From Natronocalculus amylovorans (GTDB taxonomy: Archaea > Halobacteriota > Halobacteria > Halobacteriales > Haloferacaceae), in contig NZ_JAKRVX010000010.1 of the NCBI RefSeq assembly GCF_023638035.1, positions 1-64,000 of the forward strand: DNA of 64,000 bases. Reading direction: 5' to 3'. The translations under genes were made by a program, and so were the position numbers. The notes beneath the pieces are model-generated. The model saw nothing but the letters and a program-made list of their open reading frames with translations. It ran no database searches and was not told where the DNA came from. The first letter of the stretch is position 1. Each line of letters opens with the position of its first letter. Shown here one piece after another: positions 37,361 through 47,484 of this stretch.

Positions 37361-37509
37361 GAGCTCATAATGACCGTATCCACGACGAGCGTATCACTGT
37401 TCGCCTCCCGGCTGAGCGCTTGAACTCGATCGATGACCGAGTCAAGGCTGGAGAGTATACAAATCGAAGTGAAGCGATTCGAGAGGCACTGTCTAAAATG
37501 TCACTCTAA
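37357..37509 (+). CDS. Ribbon-helix-helix (CopG-type) protein, 50 aa
   Basis: ERITVRLPAERLNSIDDRVK followed by a NRSEAIREAL helix is a textbook RHH fold, which binds DNA as a dimer. The ATG at 37357 overlaps the previous stop, and its 3' end overlaps the end of the convergent ParB-like gene by 9 bp. It may autoregulate the small-gene operon, and it is one candidate reader of the dispersed CTAACCAACA repeats. Confidence 0.7.
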   Translation: MRAHNDRIHDERITVRLPAERLNSIDDRVKAGEYTNRSEAIREALSKMSL

Positions 37510-37932
37510 TCCGAGTTCTTCCTCGATCGTCGTATCGGACAGTGCCGCTTCGATAAGCGCTGGATAAAAGTCTCTATTCTTCTCCATACCACGGCCGTGT
37601 TCGCGTTTATGACGCGCGTTGAGCTCGTCGAATCGGATTCCCATCTCGTTAATGACTGATTCGGGGAGATACATGTTGACGTTCTTTCGATCTTTCACTG
37701 ACCCTCCTGTTTTATTCTTTGCTGTCTTTGATGTTTTTGACTTCTTTGGCTTCTTTGCTGTCTTTGATCTCTCCTCTGTCTCTGCTACATCTGTATGCTT
37801 CTCTGTCTCTGCTGTTTCTGCTGTCTTTGATGTCTCTGATGTATTTTCTGTTTCTGCTGTCTCTGATGGTGATTTAATCCGATCGCGAAGAGCGTTTGCT
37901 CGTCGGCTTTTGGATTCGTTATCGTCGCTCAT
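37501..37932 (-). CDS. ParB-like partition partner with a repetitive tail
   Basis: 143 aa. The first 75 residues are a disordered tail of repeated KTAET/SKTAK units. The C-terminal half (NVNMYLPESVINEMGIRFDEL and on) resembles an RHH-type DNA-binding domain as used by small archaeal ParB/SegB proteins. It overlaps the parA stop by 4 bp, the usual order for a parAB operon. The tail is encoded by a 9-bp phased pyrimidine-rich repeat (TCTTTGATG-like) that also occurs upstream of parA, so it may double as a centromere. Confidence 0.6.
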   Translation of the reverse strand: MSDDNESKSRRANALRDRIKSPSETAETENTSETSKTAETAETEKHTDVAETEERSKTAKKPKKSKTSKTAKNKTGGSVKDRKNVNMYLPESVINEMGIRFDELNARHKREHGRGMEKNRDFYPALIEAALSDTTIEEELGLE

Positions 37933-38699
37933 GCTGAGACCTCCTCGATGTGAGCCGCAAGATCGTCATAGACTGCTTCCATGTCACACTCCTCTGTATG
38001 CTCAAAGATCGACAGGCCGTTGTTCCACGCTCGCTGGAGCGCAACACGCTTTCGGATCTCAAAGACTGGGACTGCATCACCGAATACATCCCCAAACCAC
38101 TCTAACATCTCATCTGCTTCTGAGTCCGTGGTTACCTCATTTGCGACAACCGCAAGCTGAGTAATTGGAACATTATATGTCTCACTTAGGACATCGATCT
38201 GATCGAATAAGATCTCCATTGCACGAATCGCAGTCGATCGGGTTGGAGCTGGGATGACAAGATTGCGTGCAGCAAGGATCGCGTTATCAGTGATCGGTCC
38301 AAGGTTCGGAGGACAGTCAATAATCACGTAATCGTAGTCCGTATCGAGTGCATCCAGCGCCATTCCAAGGCGTTCCTCACGTCGTCGAGCTGTCGTCAGT
38401 TCGCCTTCAAGCTTGAACATATCCACGTGGGATGGAACTACATCAAACTCTTCACCGGCGACTATTACATCGTTGATCAACTCTGATTCGCCGATGTTAA
38501 TGAGCACATCATACATTGAGTTAATATCTGCATCGTAGATATCATCGTATCCAACTCCCTCCGTGAAGTGTCCCTGTGGATCGAGATCGATCCCTAACAC
38601 CTTGTGACCGCGTGCGGCTAACGCGCCTGCGAGATTGATGCTTGTTGTCGTCTTGCCAGCTCCGCCTTTTTGATTTGTGACTGCAATTCGGAATGTCAT
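37929..38699 (-). CDS. parA: ParA-type partition ATPase
   Basis: 256 aa from the ATG at 38699; an in-frame ATG at 38744 would add 15 residues like the ParB-partner tail. The deviant Walker A KGGAGKTT is at about residues 11-18, Walker A' YVIIDCPP at about 120-127 and a VVANEV motif at about 189. ParA/Soj-type proteins position plasmids during division together with a centromere-binding partner, here the overlapping downstream gene. The CTAACCAACA inverted repeat lies upstream, between it and the divergent gene. Confidence 0.92.
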   Translation of the reverse strand: MTFRIAVTNQKGGAGKTTTSINLAGALAARGHKVLGIDLDPQGHFTEGVGYDDIYDADINSMYDVLINIGESELINDVIVAGEEFDVVPSHVDMFKLEGELTTARRREERLGMALDALDTDYDYVIIDCPPNLGPITDNAILAARNLVIPAPTRSTAIRAMEILFDQIDVLSETYNVPITQLAVVANEVTTDSEADEMLEWFGDVFGDAVPVFEIRKRVALQRAWNNGLSIFEHTEECDMEAVYDDLAAHIEEVSA

Positions 38700-38785
38700 T
38701 GATGTCTTTGCTCTCCTTGCTATCTTTGATCTCTCTGATGTCAAAACTATATCGATGGCCTGACTGTCATTTTGTCGTGATTGAG

Positions 38786-38827
38786 CTAACCAACAAAATC
38801 ATTTTGTGACTAGCTAATGTTGGTTAG
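38786..38827. repeat. Dispersed inverted repeat CTAACCAACA / TGTTGGTTAG, site 4
   Basis: Arms at 38786-38795 and 38818-38827 with a 22-bp spacer. The right arm ends 3 bp before the ATG of the gene at 38831, and the left arm is 41 bp from the upstream parA ATG. It is thus placed to act as a centromere or as an operator for both directions. Confidence 0.75.
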
Positions 38828-38830
38828 TTC

Positions 38831-39190
38831 ATGAGCCAACTCCCTGATCCTCCAACCGATACTCCAAAATATCTTCGAGAAGGCTTGCAGAAACAATCGC
38901 CTGAGATATTACGATCGATCGCCGTGTATGCGAGTGCGCTTGCTGATGCGAAAGAGCGAGCGCTCGAAAAAGAACTCGACACACAGGCTGTTGATGTCGA
39001 TGACGAGACGACACCAGATGGATGGGATGCTAATGAGTGGGACGAACAGCTCGAAGATAGTGATGCACCTACCCGTGCTACATTAACGACAAAGACGATC
39101 GACGGTCGAGAGTACTATTATTATCAGTGGCGCGAGGGCGATAAAATCAAATCAGAGTACGTTGCACCGGTCAGTCCATCTGGAAACTAG
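38831..39190 (+). CDS. Conserved-looking hypothetical, divergent from parA
   Basis: 119 aa. A helical N-terminal half (PKYLREGLQKQSPEILRSIA) is followed by an acidic linker. The C-terminal half is aromatic-rich (YYYYQWREGDKIKSEYV) and resembles a module I have seen next to haloarchaeal parA genes. The start is 3 bp after the inverted repeat, so its transcript must be leaderless and probably controlled by the protein that binds there. Confidence 0.55.
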   Translation: MSQLPDPPTDTPKYLREGLQKQSPEILRSIAVYASALADAKERALEKELDTQAVDVDDETTPDGWDANEWDEQLEDSDAPTRATLTTKTIDGREYYYYQWREGDKIKSEYVAPVSPSGN

Positions 39191-39606
39191 TGATGCTGAT
39201 CAAAGCTTAGCGGGGAGGCCGATTCTTTCTCACCGTAACTGAAGTGGTATTTTGTTTTCACCGGAGATTGACCTTCCCGAGGGAATTTATCAGCCCTTTA
39301 CACAGTAGGTATAAATAGATCGAATTGTCTACTCTCATCATCCACAGGCCGAGAATTTTCCCTGAAACCTAGCTTATTCTCTTAGTCAGAACTACTCACT
39401 CGTCAAGCGGATCTATGTGGTGATACGAAATTTGTTGAGTACCCGTTTGACACTCCAGTGCACGTGTTTTATCATACAGACACAGAAATCGAAGTTGCTG
39501 AAGATATAGACTACAACAAAGAGTGGTTAAACGAGCAGATAATTAAACTCGGTCGCCTGTACTTGGAAACATCTTCCTCTCTGAGCCGATCGAACATCCA
39601 CGAGCA
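39191..39606. other. Gap before CRISPR array 1
   Basis: 39191-39385 shows no gene. From 39386 to the TAA at 39611-39613 one rightward frame is protein-like (see the pseudogene entry). The left end contains a poorly conserved stretch without repeats. Confidence 0.4.
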
Positions 39607-39613
39607 GATTTAA
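39386..39613 (+). pseudogene. C-terminal remnant of a gene next to CRISPR array 1
   Basis: A frame without a start codon encodes about 75 protein-like residues (LCGDTKFVEYPFDTPVHVFY, then NKEWLNEQIIKLGRLYLE). It ends at a TAA that lies inside the most degenerate CRISPR repeat. A stop at 39383-39385 precedes it. It looks like the tail of a gene whose front was lost. Family unknown. Confidence 0.45.
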
Positions 39614-42593
39614 TCCGACTACGGTCCTTCTGTAACTGCAATCGTTTCAGATGAACCCTTGTGAGTTTGAACCTTCAACCCGTCTACGGTCCTTCTGTAA
39701 CTAAACCAGTTCGATCGACTCTTTAGTCACACGCATGCTTCAACCCGTCTACGGTCCTTCTGTAACGTAAACTGTTCGCCTGTCGTTTTATCTGTGCCTT
39801 TGCTTCAACCCGTCTACGGTCCTTCTGTAACCGGAGGCTGTTGCAGATGACTGACGACAACGACGTGCTTCAACCCGTCTACGGTCCTTCTGTAACTAAC
39901 ATCTCAGTGGATCGATTGCAGAGCACGTTGTGCTTCAACCCGTCTACGGTCCTTCTGTAACGATCTGATTCCTCAATCTCGATCGACTGTCCAACGATGC
40001 TTCAACCCGTCTACGGTCCTTCTGTAACGCATCGACATCGTAGCCACGTCCTCGATAGTGCGCGCTTCAACCCGTCTACGGTCCTTCTGTAACTTCGATC
40101 GTTCTCGGGTTTTCAATGCCTGGAACAGAGCTTCAACCCGTCTACGGTCCTTCTGTAACAACGCTCCCGTGCAATACGTCCGATGCCGGAGACCAGCTTC
40201 AACCCGTCTACGGTCCTTCTGTAACTGAACAAAACGATCGCCGTTATCAATCACAGCTTCGGGCTTCAACCCGTCTACGGTCCTTCTGTAACTATCTGTT
40301 GATTATAAATAGTTCAGTTAATCACGCTTCAACCCGTCTACGGTCCTTCTGTAACCCGCTGGGACACACTGAGAGATAACGCACAGGACTTGCTTCAACC
40401 CGTCTACGGTCCTTCTGTAACAAGTATCTACTCGTTACGCTCCCTACGCGGTGCGCTTCAACCCGTCTACGGTCCTTCTGTAACTCGATCGGGGACGTGC
40501 CGAACTGGCAGGACGATAGCTTCAACCCGTCTACGCTCCTTCTGTAACCGAAGAGCACGAACAACTTCCAACTGGAAGTCTTTGCTTCAACCCGTCTACG
40601 GTCCTTCTGTAACCTTCTTACACGCGCTGTAAAGAACGGATGAATGTTTGCTTCAACCCGTCTACGGTCCTTCTGTAACTAAATGATCAAAAGGGATTCT
40701 AACCATTGAATCAATGCTTCAACCCGTCTACGGTCCTTCTGTAACGTTGATCGAATTGGTACGATCGCACCTTTTCGAACATGCTTCAACCCGTCTACGG
40801 TCCTTCTGTAACTTTATCTCTATCTCGGATTGAACCACGAGAATCCGTGCTTCAACCCGTCTACGGTCCTTCTGTAACAATAACAGTCTTGCAGTCTTGT
40901 AAGTCTACAAATCCGCTTCAACCCGTCTACGGTCCTTCTGTAACCACTGTTTCGAGTGCCGCTAGGTCGTGTGGGTTCGTCGCTTCAACCCGTCTACGGT
41001 CCTTCTGTAACGCTCTCTCTCACCGGCAAAATGAGCAAGCTAGAGAAGCTTCAACCCGTCTACGGTCCTTCTGTAACCTCGCTGTTTTCAATGCCCTCCA
41101 CTATGTCGTCTCGCTTCAACCCGTCTACGGTCCTTCTGTAACCAGTGGCGGGCGCATCCGTGGGACCCGACACGGAGCTTCAACCCGTCTACGGTCCTTC
41201 TGTAACAACGCCGACACTGCCGAGAACTTTGCAGTTTCGGAGCTTCAACCCGTCTACGGTCCTTCTGTAACACGGAGTTTGACGTGGCCGATCTGGACGC
41301 CAGTGTTGGCTTCAACCCGTCTACGGTCCTTCTGTAACTACGAGATTACGGATTCGGCGCGATCGAGAATCACCGCTTCAACCCGTCTACGGTCCTTCTG
41401 TAACTATCTATACTCTCGGATTGCTGTGTTTGTGACATAAAGCTTCAACCCGTCTACGGTCCTTCTGTAACCCAAGATATTCGACGGTGGCGAACCGTTG
41501 GCGGAGCTTCAACCCGTCTACGGTCCTTCTGTAACCCGATCATTGCGAACTCAACCGGCTCATAATCCGATCCAGCTTCAACCCGTCTACGGTCCTTCTG
41601 TAACCGCGAACGTCGATTTTGTGATCGGTCAGGCGAAGCCGCTTCAACCCGTCTACGGTCCTTCTGTAACCGGAGTCGTGTGTCTCAAGATCAGCCTTGA
41701 GCCCGCTTCAACCCGTCTACGGTCCTTCTGTAACCCGTCCTTGTCGCTTGCAGCTCGTGACTGATCGAGCTTCAACCCGTCTACGGTCCTTCTGTAACCC
41801 GTATGTTTACGTACATATAGTTGCTATAACAGCGCTTCAACCCGTCTACGGTCCTTCTGTAACCAGCCGTGATTAGCACTTCACTAACGCCTTTGTCGTG
41901 CTTCAACCCGTCTACGGTCCTTCTGTAACGCGAGCTTGCACTCTTGTTGCGACAAGACGATCGGCTTCAACCCGTCTACGGTCCTTCTGTAACGATGATG
42001 AGGATGAGCTAGTCGATGAGGAGACGATCGCTTCAACCCGTCTACGGTCCTTCTGTAACGCATGGAGGCGTACGCCATTTGTCCTTGATCTCCGTCGCTT
42101 CAACCCGTCTACGGTCCTTCTGTAACCGGTGGTCCGTCTTGGGAGTGCCGACAAATGGAACCGGCTTCAACCCGTCTACGGTCCTTCTGTAACGGTTTCG
42201 ATTGCACTGATTAGCGCATCGCCCCCAGTGCTTCAACCCGTCTACGGTCCTTCTGTAACACTCATTATAATCCGTTTCCCTTCTGTCGTTCATCTGCTTC
42301 AACCCGTCTACGGTCCTTCTGTAACTCTTCGTTTTGTGGCCACGGCCAATTACCATTGATCGTGCTTCAACCCGTCTACGGTCCTTCTGTAACCTTGAAG
42401 CTATCCGGCTTCGACAGCACTCGCGGGTAGGTGCTTCAACCCGTCTACGGTCCTTCTGTAACCATCCTCTGAATCCGTTAATCCCAACGCAGGGAATGCT
42501 TCAACCCGTCTACGGTCCTTCTGTAACGCGGATTGATATATCAGTTGGTCGGGCCTCGATCTCGCTTCAACCCGTCTACGGTCCTTCTGTAAC
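39607..42593 (-). CRISPR. CRISPR array 1: 46 repeats, 45 spacers
   Basis: 30-bp repeat; read on the minus strand it begins GTTACAGAAG and ends GGGTTGAAGC. Spacers are mostly 34-39 bp. The leader is at the right end (42594 on), so the newest spacer is at 42528-42563 and the array is read leftward. The oldest repeat (39607-39636) has four changes and the next (39672-39701) has one; one internal repeat (40519-40548) has a single G to C change. The spacer at 42463-42497 nearly equals one in array 2. The 3' GTTGAAGC end is the expected 8-nt crRNA handle of type I-B systems. Confidence 0.98.
39644..39673 (+). repeat. Relic of a different, common haloarchaeal CRISPR repeat
   Basis: Inside the oldest spacer a 30-mer starts GTTTCAGATGAACCCTTGTG and ends AGTTTGAACC. 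I recall the widespread haloarchaeal type I-B repeat as beginning GTTTCAGACGAACCCTTGTG and ending GGGTTGAAGC; this would leave about four differences. It lies on the plus strand, opposite to array 1, and its last two bases overlap the next repeat. It suggests that an older array with the common repeat stood here. The comparison consensus is from memory. Confidence 0.6.
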
Positions 42594-42695
42594 TATGGCC
42601 AATTTAGGAGCCATAAGGCTTCTACTCATTGATCATACACAAGTGTTTCCGTCGACCCTCAATTCTGGGTTTACCCTTAGGGGGTCGACGGAAAC
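42594..42695 (-). promoter_or_regulatory. Leader of array 1 with a 14-bp perfect palindrome
   Basis: Read leftward: a hairpin GTTTCCGTCGACCC / GGGTCGACGGAAAC (42645-42658 and 42682-42695, 23-bp spacer with a nested GGGTTTACCC hairpin), then 51 bp to the first repeat. The hairpin starts 6 bp after the cas3 stop. The leader matches that of array 2 in about 43 of 52 positions, including the palindrome. It should carry the array promoter and the integration site for new spacers; the hairpin may bind Cas1-Cas2 or a host factor, or terminate the cas transcript. Confidence 0.75.
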
Positions 42696-42701
42696 GAGAT
42701 C

Positions 42702-45548
42702 TCAGAACGTAAAACGACCAGCAAGTCCATCATCTTCGTCGAGAATGAACCCACCCGACCCAAGGTCGTACAATTTCCCGTCACCAGCATCAACACAAAC
42801 CAGTACCTGTACTCCATTTGTATCGGTGAGCTCCCGGTGATCAACTCTATACACTCGGTTGTGAACTTCCTCGATATCTTTGACAGGTACGGAGACTCGG
42901 AGGTCAGAAAGTGCTGAAAGAAGGCTAAACCCAAGTGGCTTGTTCCCGATTCCAAATGCTTCCGTCATCTGTGACACAAGTTCCTTTTCAAGCGCGGTTT
43001 CTGCAACAACCACATCGAATTTTTCGTATTCGTCGTCGATTAGATGGTATCTATTTAGTTGATCGGCCCGGCAAGCATTGATATGATCCAGTATTTTTGG
43101 GTTAGAGAGATCTGCACTGTCTACCCAGTCAAAGTATGACGGCACTGCTTCACGAGTAAGCATTGACTCTGGAACCACTGATGAGCCGTATGAGGTACAG
43201 CACTCAGAGAGGATTTGAGCGACTTCTGTGAGTTGAGAACGTGGTTGATACACATATGTCGATGGCGGATCAGATGTATCTTTTGTGGGGGCTAGCGCCC
43301 AAATTGTTACATCTCCATTTCCCTCTCCCCACTCGAACGACCGATTACACCGGCCAGCCGCTTGAACGATACTGTCGAGTGGAGCAATATCACGGTAGAC
43401 TTTTGCGAAACTGATGTCAACACCTGCCTCGATGGCCTGCGTTGAGACAAAAACAAAAGGTACCTTCGCGCGTGCGAGTATGTTTGCAATTATGACGAGC
43501 GAACGGCGATCGCGTGGTCGAATCCGAGACGTGAAGGTTCCGAGAAAGATTTCGCTCAGATCTACAGTTGCCGTCGGTTTCCACCTTTGTTCTGCAAGTG
43601 GGGTCTCTTCTGTTGGATTTACAGGTTCAAGGCCTAACTGTTCAAGGGTTGCAGCTGCCACTGTTTCTGGAGAGGGAAGATTAGTTGATTCAACAGTCCC
43701 ATCGGTAGTTGGGGTAGGCGTACAGTGAGTTAGTGCGCTTCGGTACTCTGAACCAATGCGTGTGACCGTAATTCCTGCACGAGCTGCGGCTTTGGAAACT
43801 GCGTCTGCTGTTGCAGTCGTACTTCTAATCGTATTACAGACTGAGAGGACTGACGTTCCGTTTGATGTGGATTTGATAGCAGTTTCAAATAGTCGATTGC
43901 CAGCATCCTCAGCAGAAACCAGTGGTGCGTTTGGTCCAAACGCTTGGGCCGACTCATCAATATTATATTTGACACGAGTTACCGCCTCAAAACAGGCCGT
44001 TTCTAGCGGGCTTGTCGCTGCATCAGAGTCTGAAAGCAGTGATATTGTCTCAATCTCAGAGGAGTGAGTGAACAATGACGGTTGGGTCGCAGTCATCGAA
44101 ATAATCTGCACATTATACTGTTCGATCAACAGCTTTGTCAGTCGTCGAATTGCATTCCACCATGGTTTTGGGAGTGTTTGGGGTTCATCGAGGATGATCA
44201 CACTGTCTGTGATTGCTGATAATTTCAACCCCTGCGAATTTGACGGTGCAGCAAGACTTTCGAATAGTTGGACAAATGTCGTGAGTACGGTCCCCGACCG
44301 CCAACTTTCTCCAAGTAGTGTTGCATCAGAGAATTCACTATCATCGGCTGGATTGTGGGCATTTTGTTCATCTGCTTCTGGGTACGTGACCGTCTCACTC
44401 AAGTAGTGGTGGACAGTGAAACTCTGTCCCCGTGGGTCGGCATCGAGTATTCGACTATCTTCGAAGATATCTCGTGTCTGCTCAATGATTGACGTATATG
44501 GCAGCGCATAAATAACCCGTGGCTTGGTTACTTCGTCCAATTCGTTGTGTTCGTATGAGTCCCGAATCGTATAAGCAGCAGTAAGGCCAGCGAACGTCTT
44601 TCCAAGTCCAGTTGGAAGCGTGAGTGTTGCAACGCTCTGTGAACCTTCTGCAAATCGCTTCGCGTTACTACGAACAACACGCCGAATCGATTCGCGTGTC
44701 TGATTCAATGCATCTGTATCTGACACATCGATTGACAGTGTTTCCTCGCTTCCCGTGAGTTCTGGCGGTTCGTCAAGTCCTATCTGTAAACGTGCAATGT
44801 GACTCTCAAGACGATATAGGCCAAGATGTGAGGGCAACAGATTTGATGCATTAACTCCTCCCGCACTCGTCTTGTCCGCAAATGTCAATGCACTCCACAA
44901 CTGAATTGTCACATCATATAGGTTGTGTGAGAGTTTCTCAGTGTTCGGAGCAAATGTATAGAGGTCTTTCTTACCGACAAGATGGGTGATTTGATCAAAT
45001 AGTGACTCATCACTAACGGCAGCGTAGAACGATGACCATGTTGCTTCTCCGTTGCTTGCTGTTTGAAGCAACTGGTCAGCAACCGTCCGATTTCGTTCCG
45101 TCGACTCAATATTTTCAATTTGAGCACGAATGTATCCTTCTCGGCTCTTACGATCTCGTTCTGTAAGAGTGTCTTTAAGTGCTTTTTCAGCTGCATCTGG
45201 GAGACGTCCGTGATGTTTGAGTACCGCAAGGAATCCGGCGAGTTTGAGCTCGTCCGATGCACCCATTTCACCAAGCGTATAGAACGTCGCAAACGCGCCT
45301 AACCGAGCATGATACCGGAGACGAGTCTCTTCAATATACTTCCCTCTAATGTATCGCTGAAAGTATGTCGTTGCTTTTCCAAGATCGTGAAGATATCCGG
45401 TGCACTGAGCAATTGAAAACATCGACGGATTGCCATCATGATCAAAAGAGCTCAGCATCGGTAGTCGTTCCCCTACGTCTTTTGCATGGCACAGTAGTAA
45501 TTCGTCAGCTTCGGATTTGTGGCGTCGAGAGATAATCTCGGTGCTCAT
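42702..45548 (-). CDS. cas3: Cas3 helicase-nuclease (type I-B)
   Basis: 948 aa. The N-terminal HD nuclease has LLLCHAKDVGER (His 21), GYLHDLGKAT (His-Asp 54-55) and VLKHHGRLPD. The SF2 helicase follows with LPTGLGKT (about 309-316), LDEPQTL (a DExx variant, about 453), SMTATQPS, STQAIEAGVDIS and QAAGRCNRSF. All expected nuclease and helicase residues are present, so it should be active in degrading DNA bound by Cascade. Last gene of the leftward effector operon; 4 bp separate it from cas5. Confidence 0.97.
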   Translation of the reverse strand: MSTEIISRRHKSEADELLLCHAKDVGERLPMLSSFDHDGNPSMFSIAQCTGYLHDLGKATTYFQRYIRGKYIEETRLRYHARLGAFATFYTLGEMGASDELKLAGFLAVLKHHGRLPDAAEKALKDTLTERDRKSREGYIRAQIENIESTERNRTVADQLLQTASNGEATWSSFYAAVSDESLFDQITHLVGKKDLYTFAPNTEKLSHNLYDVTIQLWSALTFADKTSAGGVNASNLLPSHLGLYRLESHIARLQIGLDEPPELTGSEETLSIDVSDTDALNQTRESIRRVVRSNAKRFAEGSQSVATLTLPTGLGKTFAGLTAAYTIRDSYEHNELDEVTKPRVIYALPYTSIIEQTRDIFEDSRILDADPRGQSFTVHHYLSETVTYPEADEQNAHNPADDSEFSDATLLGESWRSGTVLTTFVQLFESLAAPSNSQGLKLSAITDSVIILDEPQTLPKPWWNAIRRLTKLLIEQYNVQIISMTATQPSLFTHSSEIETISLLSDSDAATSPLETACFEAVTRVKYNIDESAQAFGPNAPLVSAEDAGNRLFETAIKSTSNGTSVLSVCNTIRSTTATADAVSKAAARAGITVTRIGSEYRSALTHCTPTPTTDGTVESTNLPSPETVAAATLEQLGLEPVNPTEETPLAEQRWKPTATVDLSEIFLGTFTSRIRPRDRRSLVIIANILARAKVPFVFVSTQAIEAGVDISFAKVYRDIAPLDSIVQAAGRCNRSFEWGEGNGDVTIWALAPTKDTSDPPSTYVYQPRSQLTEVAQILSECCTSYGSSVVPESMLTREAVPSYFDWVDSADLSNPKILDHINACRADQLNRYHLIDDEYEKFDVVVAETALEKELVSQMTEAFGIGNKPLGFSLLSALSDLRVSVPVKDIEEVHNRVYRVDHRELTDTNGVQVLVCVDAGDGKLYDLGSGGFILDEDDGLAGRFTF

Positions 45549-45552
45549 GTAC

Positions 45553-46395
45553 TCATCGAAAGACGACTGTTCGATCGCCGACGTTGACAGGTGTAACTTT
45601 GTTTGTTGATACCTCTAAGCGTGATGAGTCTTCGACGAACGCATAGTCAATGAATCCTGTTGTGTGCCGTCCGGTTTCATCAGTGGTCATGAACCCAGGA
45701 ACATTCTCAACAGCGTATGACTGACCTGGGCTCGGAATAACAGCTTCAATGGCATCAGGGAGCACGGAATCAACGACGGATGTACTAGCATTGATCGGTA
45801 CCGTTTTTTGTTCGCTATGGAATGTAACGTTCATCAGTAGCTCTGATAACCCCATCGACGGCGTGTAGTATGACTCGCCGTTTTCGAGCCGGTCTCGAAG
45901 TGTTCCATAGAATATCGGATCTTCGACAGCAACATTAATCCGATACACGGGATCAACGAGGTAGTGATAGCTATGTAGTTGCCGATTCGCAGTACTATCA
46001 GGGTACTGAACCTGTATCGTCTTATTTCCTGTTCCACCTGCACTGGTAAACGTCTCACCCGGATGTGTTCCAAGGCCAAGGGATGGCAGCGAGTGCGTCC
46101 GAACCGGTGACTCAATCTCGATACTTATTGCCGAATTTCCCTCTCTAAACACATCGTAGTAGCCGTCTCGCCCTACACCAACGATTGCGGCGAGCATACC
46201 AGCGATCGTGGTCCGTGGGGGAACTCGATACGTCTGTTTGGTGACGGTTCGGTCAATACGTCTGAAGTGACCCCAATCCGCCGATATTGTCAACGAAAGG
46301 CACTTCGACGGAATATGGTTCTCATCGATGGTGGGTGGGTCGGATGCTTTTTTTTCTGACCCTCGAATAGACACCCATGAACTGTCTGTTGTCAT
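45553..46395 (-). CDS. cas5: Cas5 (type I-B Cascade subunit)
   Basis: 280 aa. The CLSLTISADWGHFRRIDRTV start and the later YRVPPRTTIAGMLAAIVG segment are characteristic of type I-B Cas5, which caps the crRNA 5' handle in Cascade. The preceding 30 residues are a variable lead that suggests the true start could be internal. Lies 3 bp after cas7. Confidence 0.93.
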   Translation of the reverse strand: MTTDSSWVSIRGSEKKASDPPTIDENHIPSKCLSLTISADWGHFRRIDRTVTKQTYRVPPRTTIAGMLAAIVGVGRDGYYDVFREGNSAISIEIESPVRTHSLPSLGLGTHPGETFTSAGGTGNKTIQVQYPDSTANRQLHSYHYLVDPVYRINVAVEDPIFYGTLRDRLENGESYYTPSMGLSELLMNVTFHSEQKTVPINASTSVVDSVLPDAIEAVIPSPGQSYAVENVPGFMTTDETGRHTTGFIDYAFVEDSSRLEVSTNKVTPVNVGDRTVVFR

Positions 46396-46398
46396 GAT

Positions 46399-47475
46399 TC
46401 ACTCACTAGGGAGTGACGATTCGAATTCGTCGTAAACCTCAATGTTGTGAACTGCTACCCCGCTCTCTTCGATGAGTCTAGAGACATCACTCGCAACGCC
46501 GACTTGCTCACCATCATAGCTAACCGAGAGATAATCACTCCCAACGATGTGAACCGTCTCGATTCGGTCTGCTGCGTTTGCAATCCTGTCAACAAGCCCA
46601 GTAACATCAAGACAGATATCAGTGACATTCCGAATTGCATCGTCACTCATTGACTCATTACGGTCACTCGCTAGTTCACGGTCAAGTTTGAGTCCATTTT
46701 GAAGATCACCGATATGGTATCCCGGCTGGTTGTACTCGACGCGAACATACAGCCGCGGTTCTTGGCCGACTTTGCTCCGTGAAATTGTTTGGTTCTTCAA
46801 TGCTCTCCAGCAGAGTGTGTCAAGACGTTCCACGTCGGTGTGTGTGAGTCCGGTGTCTTTTGCCCCATGCTCGTCAACGAGACCATGGAATGGGAAAATG
46901 CCGTACTTGATCCGGTGGTCATCAAGATTGAATCCGCCGACTTTCTTTTCGTCGTTTGTGGAAATGACGCTCGTCAGGGTGTTTGTTTCTTCATTCAATT
47001 CGACTGCATTGAGCGAGCGCGCTGGGCTGAATTGCACTGGGCCAGTATAATTACCACTGTTGAATTTTTCTTTTATGACCTTATGGAGGTCGTTATCTGG
47101 ATTTTTGTTGAAACTCAGTGTTGCACCAAAGTATCGAACGTCTGTTGCGTTCGCGAGGAATTCGGCTTCAATGTCATCGACCTTTTCGAGATCTTCCTTG
47201 GTTTCAATGTCACCTAATACATCGAGTGCAAGTTTCGCTCGGCCTCCACTCGTTCCCTCGTCGGTCTTTTTGACGAAGACACCGTGTTCGTCAGAGACGA
47301 GTTGATCTCGGAGATATCTCTTGAGTCTCACGTCAGTCACCGCAGCTTGACGTGTGACTGGGTCGATTCTTGGTCGGTTTTCGCCGAGCGGATTTCCGTT
47401 CGGGTTGCAGTCCTGTGCATCGGTTATAAAGACGATTTCGGATCGGGTCTTGACGGTGTTGTGGTTGTCTGACAT
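46399..47475 (-). CDS. cas7: Cas7 (type I-B Cascade backbone, Csh2-like)
   Basis: 358 aa. The RSEIVFITDAQDCNPNGNPL start, TDVRLKRYLRDQL and the later GPVQFSPARSLN segment are typical of Csh2/Cas7. Several copies coat the crRNA in Cascade. About 10 bp after cas8b. The C-terminal part is acidic, as usual in haloarchaea. Confidence 0.96.
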   Translation of the reverse strand: MSDNHNTVKTRSEIVFITDAQDCNPNGNPLGENRPRIDPVTRQAAVTDVRLKRYLRDQLVSDEHGVFVKKTDEGTSGGRAKLALDVLGDIETKEDLEKVDDIEAEFLANATDVRYFGATLSFNKNPDNDLHKVIKEKFNSGNYTGPVQFSPARSLNAVELNEETNTLTSVISTNDEKKVGGFNLDDHRIKYGIFPFHGLVDEHGAKDTGLTHTDVERLDTLCWRALKNQTISRSKVGQEPRLYVRVEYNQPGYHIGDLQNGLKLDRELASDRNESMSDDAIRNVTDICLDVTGLVDRIANAADRIETVHIVGSDYLSVSYDGEQVGVASDVSRLIEESGVAVHNIEVYDEFESSLPSE

Positions 47476-47484
47476 TGGTCTAAG

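Noticed and set aside
39973-42360. Open frames across array 1 with repeated peptides such as LQPVYGPSVT and LQKDRRRVEA
   Set aside because: They are translations of the CRISPR repeat in different frames, not genes. The same holds for array 2.
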